64,000 bases of DNA, from positions 62,001-126,000 of the forward strand of contig NZ_JANAVJ010000002.1 of assembly GCF_024213375.1 (NCBI RefSeq). Reading direction: 5' to 3'. Position 1 is the stretch's first letter, and the number at the start of each line of letters is the position of its first letter. The notes under the pieces were generated by a model. The model saw only the letters and a program-made list of their open reading frames with translations. It did no database searches and was not told the DNA's origin. This document shows, piece after piece, positions 7,062-15,813 of the stretch. The DNA is from Paenibacillus sp. MZ04-78.2. Its GTDB lineage: Bacteria; Bacillota; Bacilli; Paenibacillales; NBRC-103111. The position numbers and the translations under genes were made by a program.

Positions 7062-8744
7062 TCAAATTTTCGTATGCGGAACGGGGATTGCTGCGGTGCG
7101 GACGTCGATCAGCGCAGGCTTGCTGCCGGTCAGCGCCTGAGTGAGAGATTGCTCGAATTCGTCGGAGTTGGACGCCCGATAACCGGAGCCGCCGCAGGCC
7201 TCGGCGATAGCCGCAAAATCGGGCGGCTGAATCGCGCTGCCGGTCAGGTTCATGCCGGCGACGTTCATTCGGTCCTGCTCCATCGCGTAAGCGCCGTTGT
7301 TGAGAACAACCAGCACGAGCGGGAGCCGCTGCTCGACCGCCGTCTGGAATTCCATCAGCGTCTGGATAACTCCCCCATCCCCTGCTACGGCGATCACTTG
7401 ACGGTCCGGATAGCAAAGCTTGGCGGCGATTGCTGCCGGCAAAGCAAAGCCAAGCGTACGCCACCGGCCGGAAATCAAGATATCCTGCCCCGCCTTGGCT
7501 TGAAAAATCCGGTTGAACCATAGCGTATGATCGCCGGTATCGACGGCGATGATCGCTTGGTCCGATATGTGATCCGCAATCGTCTTTATGACCCGCTGCG
7601 GCGGTATCGGCGTGCCGTCGGCCCGGGCCTCGGCCTCGATCTGCCGTTTCCAACCCGTACACACGTCGCGAACCCGGGCGAGCCAAGCGCTGCGGTCTTT
7701 GGCCGAGAGGTTCTCGGCAGCGGCGAGTTTGGGTACAATCTGCCCGAGATCGCCGACGACGCCCTTATGCAGCGGGTGACCGAGGCCGATTGCTTCCCGG
7801 TTCCAATCGACCTGAACGATCCGTGCCTGCGTCGGCACGTAATCGTCAGGCCACCATGTCGCGCCGAGCATGACGATCAGATCGCTCTCGACCAACAGGA
7901 CGCTGGACGCCTCGCTGCCAGCCTGACCGAGGCCCCCCGCATAACATCCGTGATCGTTCGGAAACAACGGCCGGGCAGGCAGCGTTGTGATGACGGCAGC
8001 AGACAGCTTCTCTGCGAGCCGAAGGACATCTTCCGTTGTCTGCTTAACGCCGCGGCCAATGAACAGGACCGGCCGCTCGGCTGAAGCGAGCAAGGAAGCC
8101 AATTCCGCGATTTCGCTCTCGGGGGCGGCCAGCGGCTGATGCAGATGGGCCGCGTACGGCTTGATCCCGCCTTTTACCTTCACCGGGTACAAGTCCTTCG
8201 GAATGGATAGATGGGTCAACTGCCCTTGGAGCAAACCATGGACGAGCGCCTGCTCCATCAATTCGGGCAGCGCGTCCGCATGCGTGACCAGCTCGGATTT
8301 ACCGGCAATGGCGGCATTGAGCTTTTGTTGATCTACATACTGCTTGGCCCGGGTGCCGATCTTCGCCGTTTCGACCTGTCCCGACAGCGCCAGTACAGGC
8401 GCCCGGTCCATAGCGGCATCGGCAAGGCCGTTCAACATATTCGTTACGCCCGGACCGCTTGTTGCCAGGCATACCGCCGTCCTACCCGTCAGCTTGGCTT
8501 CGGCGGAAGCCATCAGCGCGGCGGCGCCCTCATGCCGGCAGGCCACATACCGGATCGCGTTCTGTTTTCCGAGCTCATCCAATAAACTTAAATTGGCGTC
8601 GCCGATCACGCCGAAGATCCGCTCAACCTTCCAAGCTTTCAGCTGCTCCAGGACGAACTGCGATACGGATAAGCCCGTTGTAGGCTGGTTCATGTGGGCA
8701 AGCACCGGGGATGCGGCAGCATCCGCAAGTGTGGAAGGACTCAT
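7062..8744 (-). CDS. thiamine pyrophosphate enzyme, pyruvate oxidase / acetolactate synthase family
   Basis: A 560-residue three-domain ThDP enzyme. The amino-terminal pyrimidine-binding domain carries RHEGAAALMASAEAKLTGR with the catalytic Glu and then ATSGPGVTNMLNGLADA. The middle domain includes RPVLFIGRGVKQT. The carboxy-terminal domain carries the diphosphate/Mg2+ motif GDGGVIQTLMEFQTA...LVVLNN. Overall it looks closest to B. subtilis YdaP-type pyruvate oxidases rather than biosynthetic acetolactate synthase: it has no ilvH neighbour. The start at 8744 is chosen for AAAGGAG 8 nt upstream; the frame runs on to 8888 without signals. Monocistronic. Whether it makes acetyl phosphate, acetate or acetolactate cannot be told here. 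Confidence 0.88.
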   Translation of the reverse strand: MSPSTLADAAASPVLAHMNQPTTGLSVSQFVLEQLKAWKVERIFGVIGDANLSLLDELGKQNAIRYVACRHEGAAALMASAEAKLTGRTAVCLATSGPGVTNMLNGLADAAMDRAPVLALSGQVETAKIGTRAKQYVDQQKLNAAIAGKSELVTHADALPELMEQALVHGLLQGQLTHLSIPKDLYPVKVKGGIKPYAAHLHQPLAAPESEIAELASLLASAERPVLFIGRGVKQTTEDVLRLAEKLSAAVITTLPARPLFPNDHGCYAGGLGQAGSEASSVLLVESDLIVMLGATWWPDDYVPTQARIVQVDWNREAIGLGHPLHKGVVGDLGQIVPKLAAAENLSAKDRSAWLARVRDVCTGWKRQIEAEARADGTPIPPQRVIKTIADHISDQAIIAVDTGDHTLWFNRIFQAKAGQDILISGRWRTLGFALPAAIAAKLCYPDRQVIAVAGDGGVIQTLMEFQTAVEQRLPLVLVVLNNGAYAMEQDRMNVAGMNLTGSAIQPPDFAAIAEACGGSGYRASNSDEFEQSLTQALTGSKPALIDVRTAAIPVPHTKI

Positions 8745-8872
8745 GGGAATCACTCCTTTCAGTTTTCCGGTATAGCGTTCCCTATGGAGCGCTTCGCGTT
8801 GCATTTTTTTCATGAAGAGTAAAAGGAAAACCGCCCGAGTTGGCGAACATAGACAGTAAGAGGTGATAAATT

Positions 8873-9055
8873 TTGAGCAATGGCGCATCGATCTTGACGT
8901 TCATGATTATTTCGTTCTCCCTTGCGCTGATCTTAATCATGAAGAAAAATTCCCTTCCGGCAAACGTGAAACGGCCGCTGGCCATTTTGGCGCTGGTGAT
9001 GGTTTCGTTTTCGTTCGTGCTGATGATCTTTAGTTTTTTTTCCGGCGCGAAGTAG
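8873..9055 (+). CDS. small two-helix membrane protein of unknown function (60 aa)
   Basis: A TTG-started frame after AGAGGTGAT. Two hydrophobic helices (about residues 6-24 and 36-58) are joined by a basic loop MKKNSLPANVKRP, so a hairpin in the membrane with a positively charged, probably cytoplasmic turn. It is divergent from the TPP enzyme gene and followed 90-220 bp later by oligoendopeptidase F. No recognised family; the sequence has the regular look of a conserved small Bacillales membrane protein. Confidence 0.65.
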   Translation: MSNGASILTFMIISFSLALILIMKKNSLPANVKRPLAILALVMVSFSFVLMIFSFFSGAK

Positions 9056-9280
9056 CGAATAGACTTCTTTCCTTGAATTCCCTATACTTATATTTGACCC
9101 GCGCTCCGGCCATACTAACTAGAGCTTTCCAATGGACCCATAAAAAGCTTGGAGCGTGAACGGGTAATGCGATTGTTGCCGTTGCTGCTGTCCGGCGCGC
9201 TGCTCTCCGGTGTTGTGATCGGATCGGCGGCGGCTGCGAATCAAGCGGCCAAACCACATCATTTGACAAGGAGGGCTCCC

Positions 9281-11071
9281 ATGAATCAAGTACCGAAGCG
9301 GAGCGACGTTCCTGCGGAACACCGTTGGAACCTGGAGGACCTTTTTCCGAACCAGCAGGCCTGGGATCAAGAGCATCAAGAAGTGAAAGACGCGCTGAAG
9401 GACATCGGCCGCTTTCACGGCAAGCTGAACGACCCGGCGGCCATCAAGCAGTGCTTTGAGCTGGAGGATAAAATCTCCCAACATACCGAACGTCTGTACG
9501 TTTACGCCAACATGAAGCATCACGAGGACATGGCGGACCCTACATATCAGGCCTTATCCGATAAATCGAAAAAATTAAGCGTCGAAGCCGGTGAAGCGAC
9601 CTCGTTCATTTCCCCGGAAATTTTGAGCTTGTCGGACGACCAACTGCACAAGCTGGTAAACGATCCCCAGCTTGCCTTCTATAAAAGGACGCTCGAAGAG
9701 CTGATCCGCGAGAAGCAGCATGTGCTCAGCAAAGCGGAGGAGGCGCTGCTGGCCCAAGTCGGCAACCTGTCGCAAGCGCCGAGCACGATTTACGGCATGA
9801 TCAACAACGCCGATATCAAGTTCCCGAAGGTGAAAAACGAAAAAGGCGAGGAAGTCGAGCTCACGCACGGCCGCTACATCCAATTCCTCGAAAGCCGCAA
9901 CCGCGACGTTCGCAAGCAAGCTTTCGAAGCAATGTACGGCACCTATGCCAAGCAAAAGAACACGATCGGCTCAACGCTTGCCGCTAACGTGACGAAAAAC
10001 ATTTTTTACTCCAAGGTCCGTAAGTACCCTTCCACGCTGGAAATGTCGCTGTTCGGCGACAACATCAAGAAGGAAGTATACACAAACCTCATCGACACGA
10101 TTCACGAGTCGCTGCCGCTCATGCACCGCTACATGGAGCTGCGCCGCAAGCTGATGAAAGTCGATAAGCTGCACATGTACGACCTGTTCGCTCCGTTGGT
10201 CGAAGAATACGACCTGGAGGTTACGTACGAGGAAGCGAAGAAAACGGTCAAGGAAAGCTTGAAGCCGCTTGGCGAAGAGTATTTGAAGACCCTGCAAGGA
10301 GGCTTCGAAGGCGGCTGGATCGACATTTACGAGAACGAGGGCAAGCGCAACGGGGCCTACAGCTGGGGCGCATTCGGTACCCATCCGTACGTGCTCCTGA
10401 ACCACAAGGACAACCTGAACAGCATGTTCACGCTGACGCATGAGATGGGCCACGCGCTCCACTCCTACTTGTCGGACGCGAGTCAGCCTTACCGCTACGC
10501 GCAGTATACGATCTTCCTCGCGGAAGTCGCATCCACGCTGAACGAAGCGCTGCTGATGGATTACCTGCTGAAGAAGTCGACGGACAAAAAAGAAAAAATG
10601 TACCTGCTCACCTACTACATGGATCAGTTCCGGACGACAGTATTCCGGCAAACCATGTTTGCCGAGTTCGAGAAAATCATTCACGAAAAAGCGGAGCAAG
10701 GCGAAACGCTTACCCCGCAGCTGTTGAGCCAAATCTACTACGATCTGAACGTGCAGTATTACGGCAAGGATATGGCGGTAGATCAGGACATCGAGATGGA
10801 ATGGGCGCGCATTCCTCATTTCTACAACAGCTTCTACGTGTACAAATACGCCACCGGCTTCTCGGCAGCAACCAGCTTTGCGAAGCAGATTTTGGACGAG
10901 GGCCAGCCGGCCGTCGACCGCTATCTCGGCTTCTTGAAAAGCGGGGGCAGCGACTACTCCATCAACATCTTGAAGAAGGCAGGCGTGGATATGTCGACGC
11001 CTGAACCGATCAAACAGGCGATGAGCGTATTCAAAGAGCTTCTGGAGCAAATGGAAGCGCTGGCGAAGTAA
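9281..11071 (+). CDS. pepF: oligoendopeptidase F, M3 family metallopeptidase
   Basis: A zinc oligopeptidase that trims short peptides, normally in the cytoplasm. From the ATG at 9281 (AAGGAGG, 6-nt gap) it is 596 residues, the family's usual size, and begins MNQVPKRSDVPAEHRWNLEDLFP, the typical PepF opening. The catalytic site is TLTHEMGHALHS: HEMGH starts at His387, and the third zinc ligand is the Glu of AEVASTLNEALLMDY. The carboxy end ARIPHFYNSFYVYKYATGFSAA is also typical. The frame is open upstream to a TTG at 9149 and an ATG at 9167, where a 44-codon extension encodes a hydrophobic, signal-like stretch (MRLLPLLLSGALLSGVVIG, Ala-rich end). A terminator follows at 11083. Confidence 0.93.
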   Translation: MNQVPKRSDVPAEHRWNLEDLFPNQQAWDQEHQEVKDALKDIGRFHGKLNDPAAIKQCFELEDKISQHTERLYVYANMKHHEDMADPTYQALSDKSKKLSVEAGEATSFISPEILSLSDDQLHKLVNDPQLAFYKRTLEELIREKQHVLSKAEEALLAQVGNLSQAPSTIYGMINNADIKFPKVKNEKGEEVELTHGRYIQFLESRNRDVRKQAFEAMYGTYAKQKNTIGSTLAANVTKNIFYSKVRKYPSTLEMSLFGDNIKKEVYTNLIDTIHESLPLMHRYMELRRKLMKVDKLHMYDLFAPLVEEYDLEVTYEEAKKTVKESLKPLGEEYLKTLQGGFEGGWIDIYENEGKRNGAYSWGAFGTHPYVLLNHKDNLNSMFTLTHEMGHALHSYLSDASQPYRYAQYTIFLAEVASTLNEALLMDYLLKKSTDKKEKMYLLTYYMDQFRTTVFRQTMFAEFEKIIHEKAEQGETLTPQLLSQIYYDLNVQYYGKDMAVDQDIEMEWARIPHFYNSFYVYKYATGFSAATSFAKQILDEGQPAVDRYLGFLKSGGSDYSINILKKAGVDMSTPEPIKQAMSVFKELLEQMEALAK

Positions 11072-11082
11072 GCCGCCGACGC

Positions 11083-11117
11083 AGGCCGAGTCCGGTGTTG
11101 CCCGACTCGGCCTTTTT
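11083..11117 (+). terminator. terminator after pepF
   Basis: 10-bp arms AGGCCGAGTC/GACTCGGCCT, 11-nt loop, T5. Confidence 0.9.
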
Positions 11118-11152
11118 GCCCTTCATGCAGCAGTCAAAAGGAGACGATTTCG

Positions 11153-11503
11153 ATGAAAGCCCAATGGATGTTGATCAGCACGCTGCTTTTCGCCCTTATT
11201 ACCGCGGTATTCGCCGTGATTAACGTGAAGCCCGTCCGCGTGAATTTTTTGTTCACCCAAGCCGATATCCCGCTTATTCTGGTCATTCTGGGTTCTACCC
11301 TGCTCGGCGGTTTGATCGCCTTCCTGATCGGCTTGTTCCGCGAGATCAAGCTGCAGCGTAAGATCAAGCAGCTTGAGAAACAGCTGAGCGAAACGTCACC
11401 CGAGCAAGCTCTGGCCGTTTCCGAGGAGGCGGGGAGCCCATCGTTCCTTTCCGCAGATACGGACTTGGGGCATCCGGAAGAAAAAAACCATTCGAGTAAA
11501 TAA
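11153..11503 (+). CDS. LapA-domain (DUF1049) membrane protein
   Basis: A 116-residue protein with two membrane helices (about 5-23 and 40-62) flanking the conserved N-x-x-P-V-x-V-x-F-L element, here NVKPVRVNFLF, which marks the LapA/DUF1049 family (YrvD in B. subtilis). After the second helix comes LFREIKLQRKIKQLEKQL, a short coiled coil, then an acidic disordered tail. In enterobacteria LapA helps lipopolysaccharide assembly; the role in Gram-positives, which have no LPS, is unknown. Start backed by AAAAGGAGA. The pepF terminator precedes it, so it probably has its own weak promoter or depends on readthrough. Confidence 0.85.
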   Translation: MKAQWMLISTLLFALITAVFAVINVKPVRVNFLFTQADIPLILVILGSTLLGGLIAFLIGLFREIKLQRKIKQLEKQLSETSPEQALAVSEEAGSPSFLSADTDLGHPEEKNHSSK

Positions 11504-11528
11504 CGGCGGTTTTTGCCGACCGTTTTTT
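11502..11528 (+). terminator. terminator after LapA-like gene
   Basis: AACGG/CCGTT arms with an inner CGG/CCG pairing, followed by T6. Confidence 0.6.
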
Positions 11529-11688
11529 CAAATAGTCAAGAAATAGTAAAATTTATATTAAATCTGCCATAACCTCCCCATCCTCATTGATCAAAAACCC
11601 CACTTTCATTAATATAGTAAGTGCGAGTTTATGGAACGATTTTCCTAGTTACATAGGACGTAATCCATGCAGGAAGGATGCCGGCAGC

Positions 11689-13047
11689 ATGGTTGATCAA
11701 TGGACGGATACAGAGCAAACTCAATTATATTTCAGCGCGTTCAGGCTATCCGCGAACGGCATGGCTTTCTTCTCGGAAGAAGGTCTATTTCTTCGCGTCA
11801 ACCCTGCATTCGGCAAGCAAATCGGCTATCCCGAAGAGGCGTTGAACGGTATGCCTTGGGAACCTTTTATTCATCCCGACGATAGAAAACAGATTCGTAG
11901 CATAATGGAGGATTTGGCCAACGGGACGCCCGTATTTCAGCCGTTCGAAGCAAGGCTGATCCGCCGCGACGACACGCCGGTCCGGTGTACCGTCACGGCG
12001 CCCGTTGCCCCCCGGCCAAGCGGATTGCCGGCTCCTCTCTTCGTGCAAATTCTGGAGAGCGATGCACGGAGCCAGTTCGCAACTCCGGCTCCCGAACGGG
12101 AAACGACGCGTGAGCCGGTCGGAACAGGCGGCGATTCTCTTTACCGGACTCTCGTGGAGCAATGCACGGACGTTGTGTCGATGCACGATTTGTCCGGCCG
12201 TATTTTGCACATCTCCCCTTCTTGCCGTGAGCTGCTTGGGTACGAGCCCGAAGATTTGATCGGAACCAGCGCCTTCGATTTGCTTCATCCCGAGGATTTG
12301 ATAAAAATCCCCGGAGCTATATCTACAATCGAGACGGCGCCGGAGTTGCCTTTGATCTCGTACCGGATTCGCACGAAAAACGGAGGCTACGTCTGGTTCG
12401 AAACAAGCGGACGGATTACCGGGGACGAACACGACTTGGAAAACGGACAAACGGTGATCTGCACCTCCCGGGACATCTCTTCGCGCAAGCAAACGGAACA
12501 GCAGTTGAAGAAAACCAACGAGCTGCTGCAAAAAATTTCTTCGATCGACGCGCTGACCGGACTCGCCAACCGGCGGTTTTTTGATGAGCGGTTCGCCAAG
12601 GAATGGCGGCATGCCATGCGCTTCTCCACGCCGCTTTCTGTAATACTGCTGGATATCGACTATTTCAAGCGGTATAACGACACCTACGGGCATCATGACG
12701 GCGACGCCTGTCTCAAGTATGCGGCCGAAGCCATGCGGCACGCGGCCAAGCGCCCGGGTGACATGATTGCAAGATACGGCGGCGAGGAATTCGTGATCGT
12801 GCTGCCGGTGACGGACAGCCGGGGCGCGCTTCACGTGGCCGAGCGAATGCGCTCGGAGGTGGAACGGCTGCGCGTCCCTCATCGCGGCTCTGCCGTTTCT
12901 TCCTTCGTCACTGCGAGTTTGGGAGTCGCCACGATGATTCCCGTCCGCGACGTCTCGCCGCGGGAGCTGATTATCCGCGCGGACAAGGCGCTCTATCGGG
13001 CCAAGCAGGAAGGGCGGAACCGGGCTGTAGCTTATAACGACGAATAA
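11689..13047 (+). CDS. diguanylate cyclase, PAS-PAS-GGDEF
   Basis: A soluble 452-residue protein making cyclic-di-GMP from two GTP. Two PAS domains come first (about residues 15-110, with GMAFFSEEGLFLRVNPAF; and about 150-270, with CTDVVSMHDLSGRILHISP and the PAC-like FETSGRITGDEH). A short helical linker follows, then the GGDEF domain (about 285-450) opening DALTGLANRRFFDERF. The active-site loop is RYGGEEF at 363-368, with a metal-binding DIDYFKRYNDTYGHHDGD. An RxxD inhibition site (RPGD) sits exactly five residues before GGEEF, so feedback inhibition by product is expected. The start at 11689 follows AGGAAGG; an upstream TTG at 11587 has no binding site. No membrane helices, so the signal is probably intracellular. 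Followed by a strong terminator. Confidence 0.93.
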   Translation: MVDQWTDTEQTQLYFSAFRLSANGMAFFSEEGLFLRVNPAFGKQIGYPEEALNGMPWEPFIHPDDRKQIRSIMEDLANGTPVFQPFEARLIRRDDTPVRCTVTAPVAPRPSGLPAPLFVQILESDARSQFATPAPERETTREPVGTGGDSLYRTLVEQCTDVVSMHDLSGRILHISPSCRELLGYEPEDLIGTSAFDLLHPEDLIKIPGAISTIETAPELPLISYRIRTKNGGYVWFETSGRITGDEHDLENGQTVICTSRDISSRKQTEQQLKKTNELLQKISSIDALTGLANRRFFDERFAKEWRHAMRFSTPLSVILLDIDYFKRYNDTYGHHDGDACLKYAAEAMRHAAKRPGDMIARYGGEEFVIVLPVTDSRGALHVAERMRSEVERLRVPHRGSAVSSFVTASLGVATMIPVRDVSPRELIIRADKALYRAKQEGRNRAVAYNDE

Positions 13048-13055
13048 ATCGGCAC

Positions 13056-13089
13056 ACCGCTCTTTTCTTTTTGGAAAAGGGCGGTTTTT
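13056..13089 (+). terminator. terminator after diguanylate cyclase gene
   Basis: 12-bp arms ACCGCTCTTTTC/GAAAAGGGCGGT (one G-U), 6-nt loop, T5. Confidence 0.9.
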
Positions 13090-13186
13090 GATGAAACAAT
13101 TTCTTCGGGGGGCGCGTCAGTAGGGATGAACAAGAGGAAACTCCAAAAAGGATACAAAGAGGGTACATCACAAGGAGGAAAATCAA

Positions 13187-15628
13187 GTGCAGAAAAGAAC
13201 ACTCTTTGCAGGCTTGTTGGCATTGACGCTCCTTACTTCCGTCTTCCCGGCGCCGGTATCCCTGGGGGCGGATACGGGGCCGGCCATCGCGCTGACGCTA
13301 AACGGACAGCCCGTCAGCTTGTCCGTGCAGCCCCGTTTGATCGGCAACACGCTGATGGTGCCGCTCCGCGAGCTGTCGGAAGCGCTCGGAGCGAAGGTGC
13401 AGTGGGACGAAGCAGAACGCTCGGCCACGGCAACCAAAGCGGAGCGCTCGATCAAGCTTCGGCTGGACAGCAAGGAAGCTTTCCGCGGAAGCGAAGCCGT
13501 CACGTTGGATGAAGCGCCTGCGCTCGATAACGGAAATATTTTGGTCCCGCTGCGCTTTTTCAGCGAATCGTTCGATTTTAACGTTTATTGGGACGGTGCG
13601 AACAAGCGGGTAACGATTGTGGATGCAGACAAAAGCTTGCCGACCGTCGGTTCGCGGGAGCGGATGGAAGCGCTGCTTAAAGAATCGGCCTCAGTTCACG
13701 GCAGCGGAAGCGGCATGATCTTTCTTAGCGGTAATGCGACCGCGGTCACCGAGAAATCGTCCACTGCCGCACCGCAAGCTGCCGGCAGCGCCGCCAAGCA
13801 GACTTCCGACGCAGCGCCCTCCTACTCCGGCACGAACGTGCAGGTGCAGGGCGTCGATGAAGCGGATGTCATCAAGACCGACGGCACCTACATCTATCAG
13901 GTGAACCGCGACCGCGTCCTCGTAACAAAAGCCTACCCGTCTGAGAGCATGAGCGTCGTCAGCACCGTCTACTGGGCAGACCCGAATTTTTATCCGCAGG
14001 AGCTATACGTCGATAACAACTATCTCGTCGTTGTCGGCAACACATCCTATCCGACGTACGAGAAGCCGGGGCCGATTCCTTATGACGCGAGCCCTGCGGT
14101 TTCCGCAGAGCCGGGCATCGGAGAGGCCAAGAAGATGGTCATATGGCCGGGACGGCCGACCCGCTCGACCACGAAGACGATCGTTTACGAGCTTGGCGAC
14201 CGGACCCAGCTGAAGCAAGTCCGCGAGGCGGAGCTGGAAGGGCATTACATCTCCTCGCGCAAAATCGGCGACTCGTTGTACGTAATAACAAACAAATCGA
14301 TGAATTATTTTTGGTTCCTGCGCCAAGAGGCGGACTCCACCGTGAAGCAAGCGAACGAATCGCTGCCGGCCTATCGGGACTCCGCTGCCGGAAATCAATT
14401 CATTACGATCGGTTATGAGGATATCCGGTATTTCCCGAAAGCCGTCGAGCCGAACTATTTGCTGATCGGCGGCCTCAAGCTCAGCAAGCCCGATCAAAAA
14501 ATGCAAGTGACGAGCTATCTCGGCTCCGGTCAAAACGTCTACGCTTCTCCCGACAACCTGTATGTCACTGTCAGCGAATACGAGCCGGTGAAAGAGAACG
14601 GGCAGACGGTGCAGGCGGATGGCAAAACCATCATCAGACCCGCACCGCTTGATATGACAAGCGCCATTTATAAATTCGGCATGGATAACGGAACGGTCCG
14701 GTATGTCGGACGCGGCAAGGTGCCGGGACATGCGTTGAACCAGTTTTCGATGGATGAGCACAACGGCTATTTCCGCATCGCCACGACAAGCGGCGACATG
14801 TGGCGGAACGACGAGCATACGTCGAAAAATAACGTGTATGTGCTGAACGAATCGCTAAGCATCGTCGGCAAGCTGGAAGGCTTGGCCCCGGGCGAGCGCA
14901 TCTATTCCGTACGCTATGCCGGGAACCGCGCGTATATGGTTACGTTCAAAAATACCGATCCGCTGTTCGTTCTGGATCTGAGCAAGCCTCAAGCGCCGGC
15001 CATGCTCGGCAAGCTGAAAATTCCGGGCTACAGCGACTACTTGCATCCGTACGACGAGAACCATCTGATCGGCTTTGGTAAAGAAGCCGTGGAGGTGGCT
15101 AACAAGAAAGGCGACGGCTCGGATACGGTCGCTTTCTATCAAGGCATGAAGCTCGCCCTGTTCGATGTATCCGATGTGGCGAATCCGAAGGAGCTGTTCA
15201 AGGAAACGATCGGCGACCGGGGGACCGAATCGCCGCTGCTGCACAATCATAAAGCGCTGCTGTTTTCCAAGGAGAAGTCGCTGCTGGCCTTCCCGGTCAC
15301 TGTTGCGGAAATGAAAGATAAGACCGGCGCCAACACGCAGGAAAACGCATCGAAATACGGGGATTTCACCTTCCAAGGCGCTTACGTTTACGGGCTGGAT
15401 CTGCAAAAAGGCTTCCAGCTTCGCGGCAAGATTACGCACTTGACGGGAGACGATATGAACAAAGCAGGCCAGCACTGGTACGGCAGCGAACGCAATATCG
15501 AGCGCCTGCTGTATATCGGCGATACGCTGTATTCGTCCTCGCCCGACATGCTGAAAGCGAACGATTTGAAGACACTGCGCGAAGTCGGCTCGCTGCAGCT
15601 TCCTGCTTGGAAGCCGCGCAATCCGTAA
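13187..15628 (+). CDS. secreted protein: copper amine oxidase N-like domain plus beta-propeller domain
   Basis: An 813-residue exported protein. GTG start at 13187 with AAGGAGG at 7 nt; signal peptide QKRTLFAGLLALTLLTSVFPAPVSLGA (about 27 residues). Residues about 35-145 form the copper amine oxidase N-terminal-like domain (PF07833): the paired sequences MVPLRELSEALGAKVQWDE and LVPLRFFSESFDFNVYWDG are its repeat units. After a low-complexity Ser/Ala linker, the protein continues from GVDEADVIKTDGTYIYQV, the hallmark start of the secreted beta-propeller domain family (PF09826/COG4880), to the carboxy end PAWKPRN. Paenibacilli use the first domain as a wall or surface module. Function of the propeller is unknown. 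Monocistronic. Confidence 0.88.
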   Translation: MQKRTLFAGLLALTLLTSVFPAPVSLGADTGPAIALTLNGQPVSLSVQPRLIGNTLMVPLRELSEALGAKVQWDEAERSATATKAERSIKLRLDSKEAFRGSEAVTLDEAPALDNGNILVPLRFFSESFDFNVYWDGANKRVTIVDADKSLPTVGSRERMEALLKESASVHGSGSGMIFLSGNATAVTEKSSTAAPQAAGSAAKQTSDAAPSYSGTNVQVQGVDEADVIKTDGTYIYQVNRDRVLVTKAYPSESMSVVSTVYWADPNFYPQELYVDNNYLVVVGNTSYPTYEKPGPIPYDASPAVSAEPGIGEAKKMVIWPGRPTRSTTKTIVYELGDRTQLKQVREAELEGHYISSRKIGDSLYVITNKSMNYFWFLRQEADSTVKQANESLPAYRDSAAGNQFITIGYEDIRYFPKAVEPNYLLIGGLKLSKPDQKMQVTSYLGSGQNVYASPDNLYVTVSEYEPVKENGQTVQADGKTIIRPAPLDMTSAIYKFGMDNGTVRYVGRGKVPGHALNQFSMDEHNGYFRIATTSGDMWRNDEHTSKNNVYVLNESLSIVGKLEGLAPGERIYSVRYAGNRAYMVTFKNTDPLFVLDLSKPQAPAMLGKLKIPGYSDYLHPYDENHLIGFGKEAVEVANKKGDGSDTVAFYQGMKLALFDVSDVANPKELFKETIGDRGTESPLLHNHKALLFSKEKSLLAFPVTVAEMKDKTGANTQENASKYGDFTFQGAYVYGLDLQKGFQLRGKITHLTGDDMNKAGQHWYGSERNIERLLYIGDTLYSSSPDMLKANDLKTLREVGSLQLPAWKPRNP

Positions 15629-15631
15629 CGG

Positions 15632-15660
15632 TTGGCTTTTTGTCCTCCATGGGGTACAAT
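15632..15660 (+). promoter_or_regulatory. sigma-A promoter of the 34-residue gene
   Basis: TTGGCT (15632-15637), 17-bp spacer, TACAAT (15655-15660), immediately after the propeller gene's stop codon. Confidence 0.65.
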
Positions 15661-15701
15661 GTCCGAAGTGACATTTATCCGCTTGGAGGACTGCTTAAGC
15701 C

Positions 15702-15806
15702 ATGGTAACTACAGTTATTGTCATCAGCATTTTCGTCGCGTTGCTTATCTCGGGCATTACCATGTATGTAACGAAGCTCGCTTATTCCCGCAAAGAAGAG
15801 GATTAA
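15702..15806 (+). CDS. single-helix micropeptide (34 aa)
   Basis: A small frame beginning MVTTVIVISIFVALLISG, one membrane helix (residues 3-25), then a short charged tail AYSRKEED. It is preceded by GGAGGA at about 11 nt, a slightly long gap, and by a good promoter at 15632-15660. It ends 8 bp before the stop codon of the convergent DUF92 gene. The architecture (short N-tail, one helix, acidic/basic cytoplasmic tail) recalls YtzI-type small proteins of Bacillus. Real coding is likely because promoter, binding site and hydrophobic pattern agree, but there is no independent proof. Confidence 0.55.
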   Translation: MVTTVIVISIFVALLISGITMYVTKLAYSRKEED

Positions 15807-15813
15807 ACCGCTG

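Noticed and set aside
9971-11050. Long minus-strand frame (359 codons) opposite pepF
   Set aside because: It mirrors pepF; the composition is typical of an antisense shadow (Arg/Val/Gln/His rich), with no binding site, and pepF has clear catalytic motifs.
14003-14818. 271-codon minus-strand frame in the beta-propeller gene
   Set aside because: Shadow of a continuous 813-codon gene with signal peptide.
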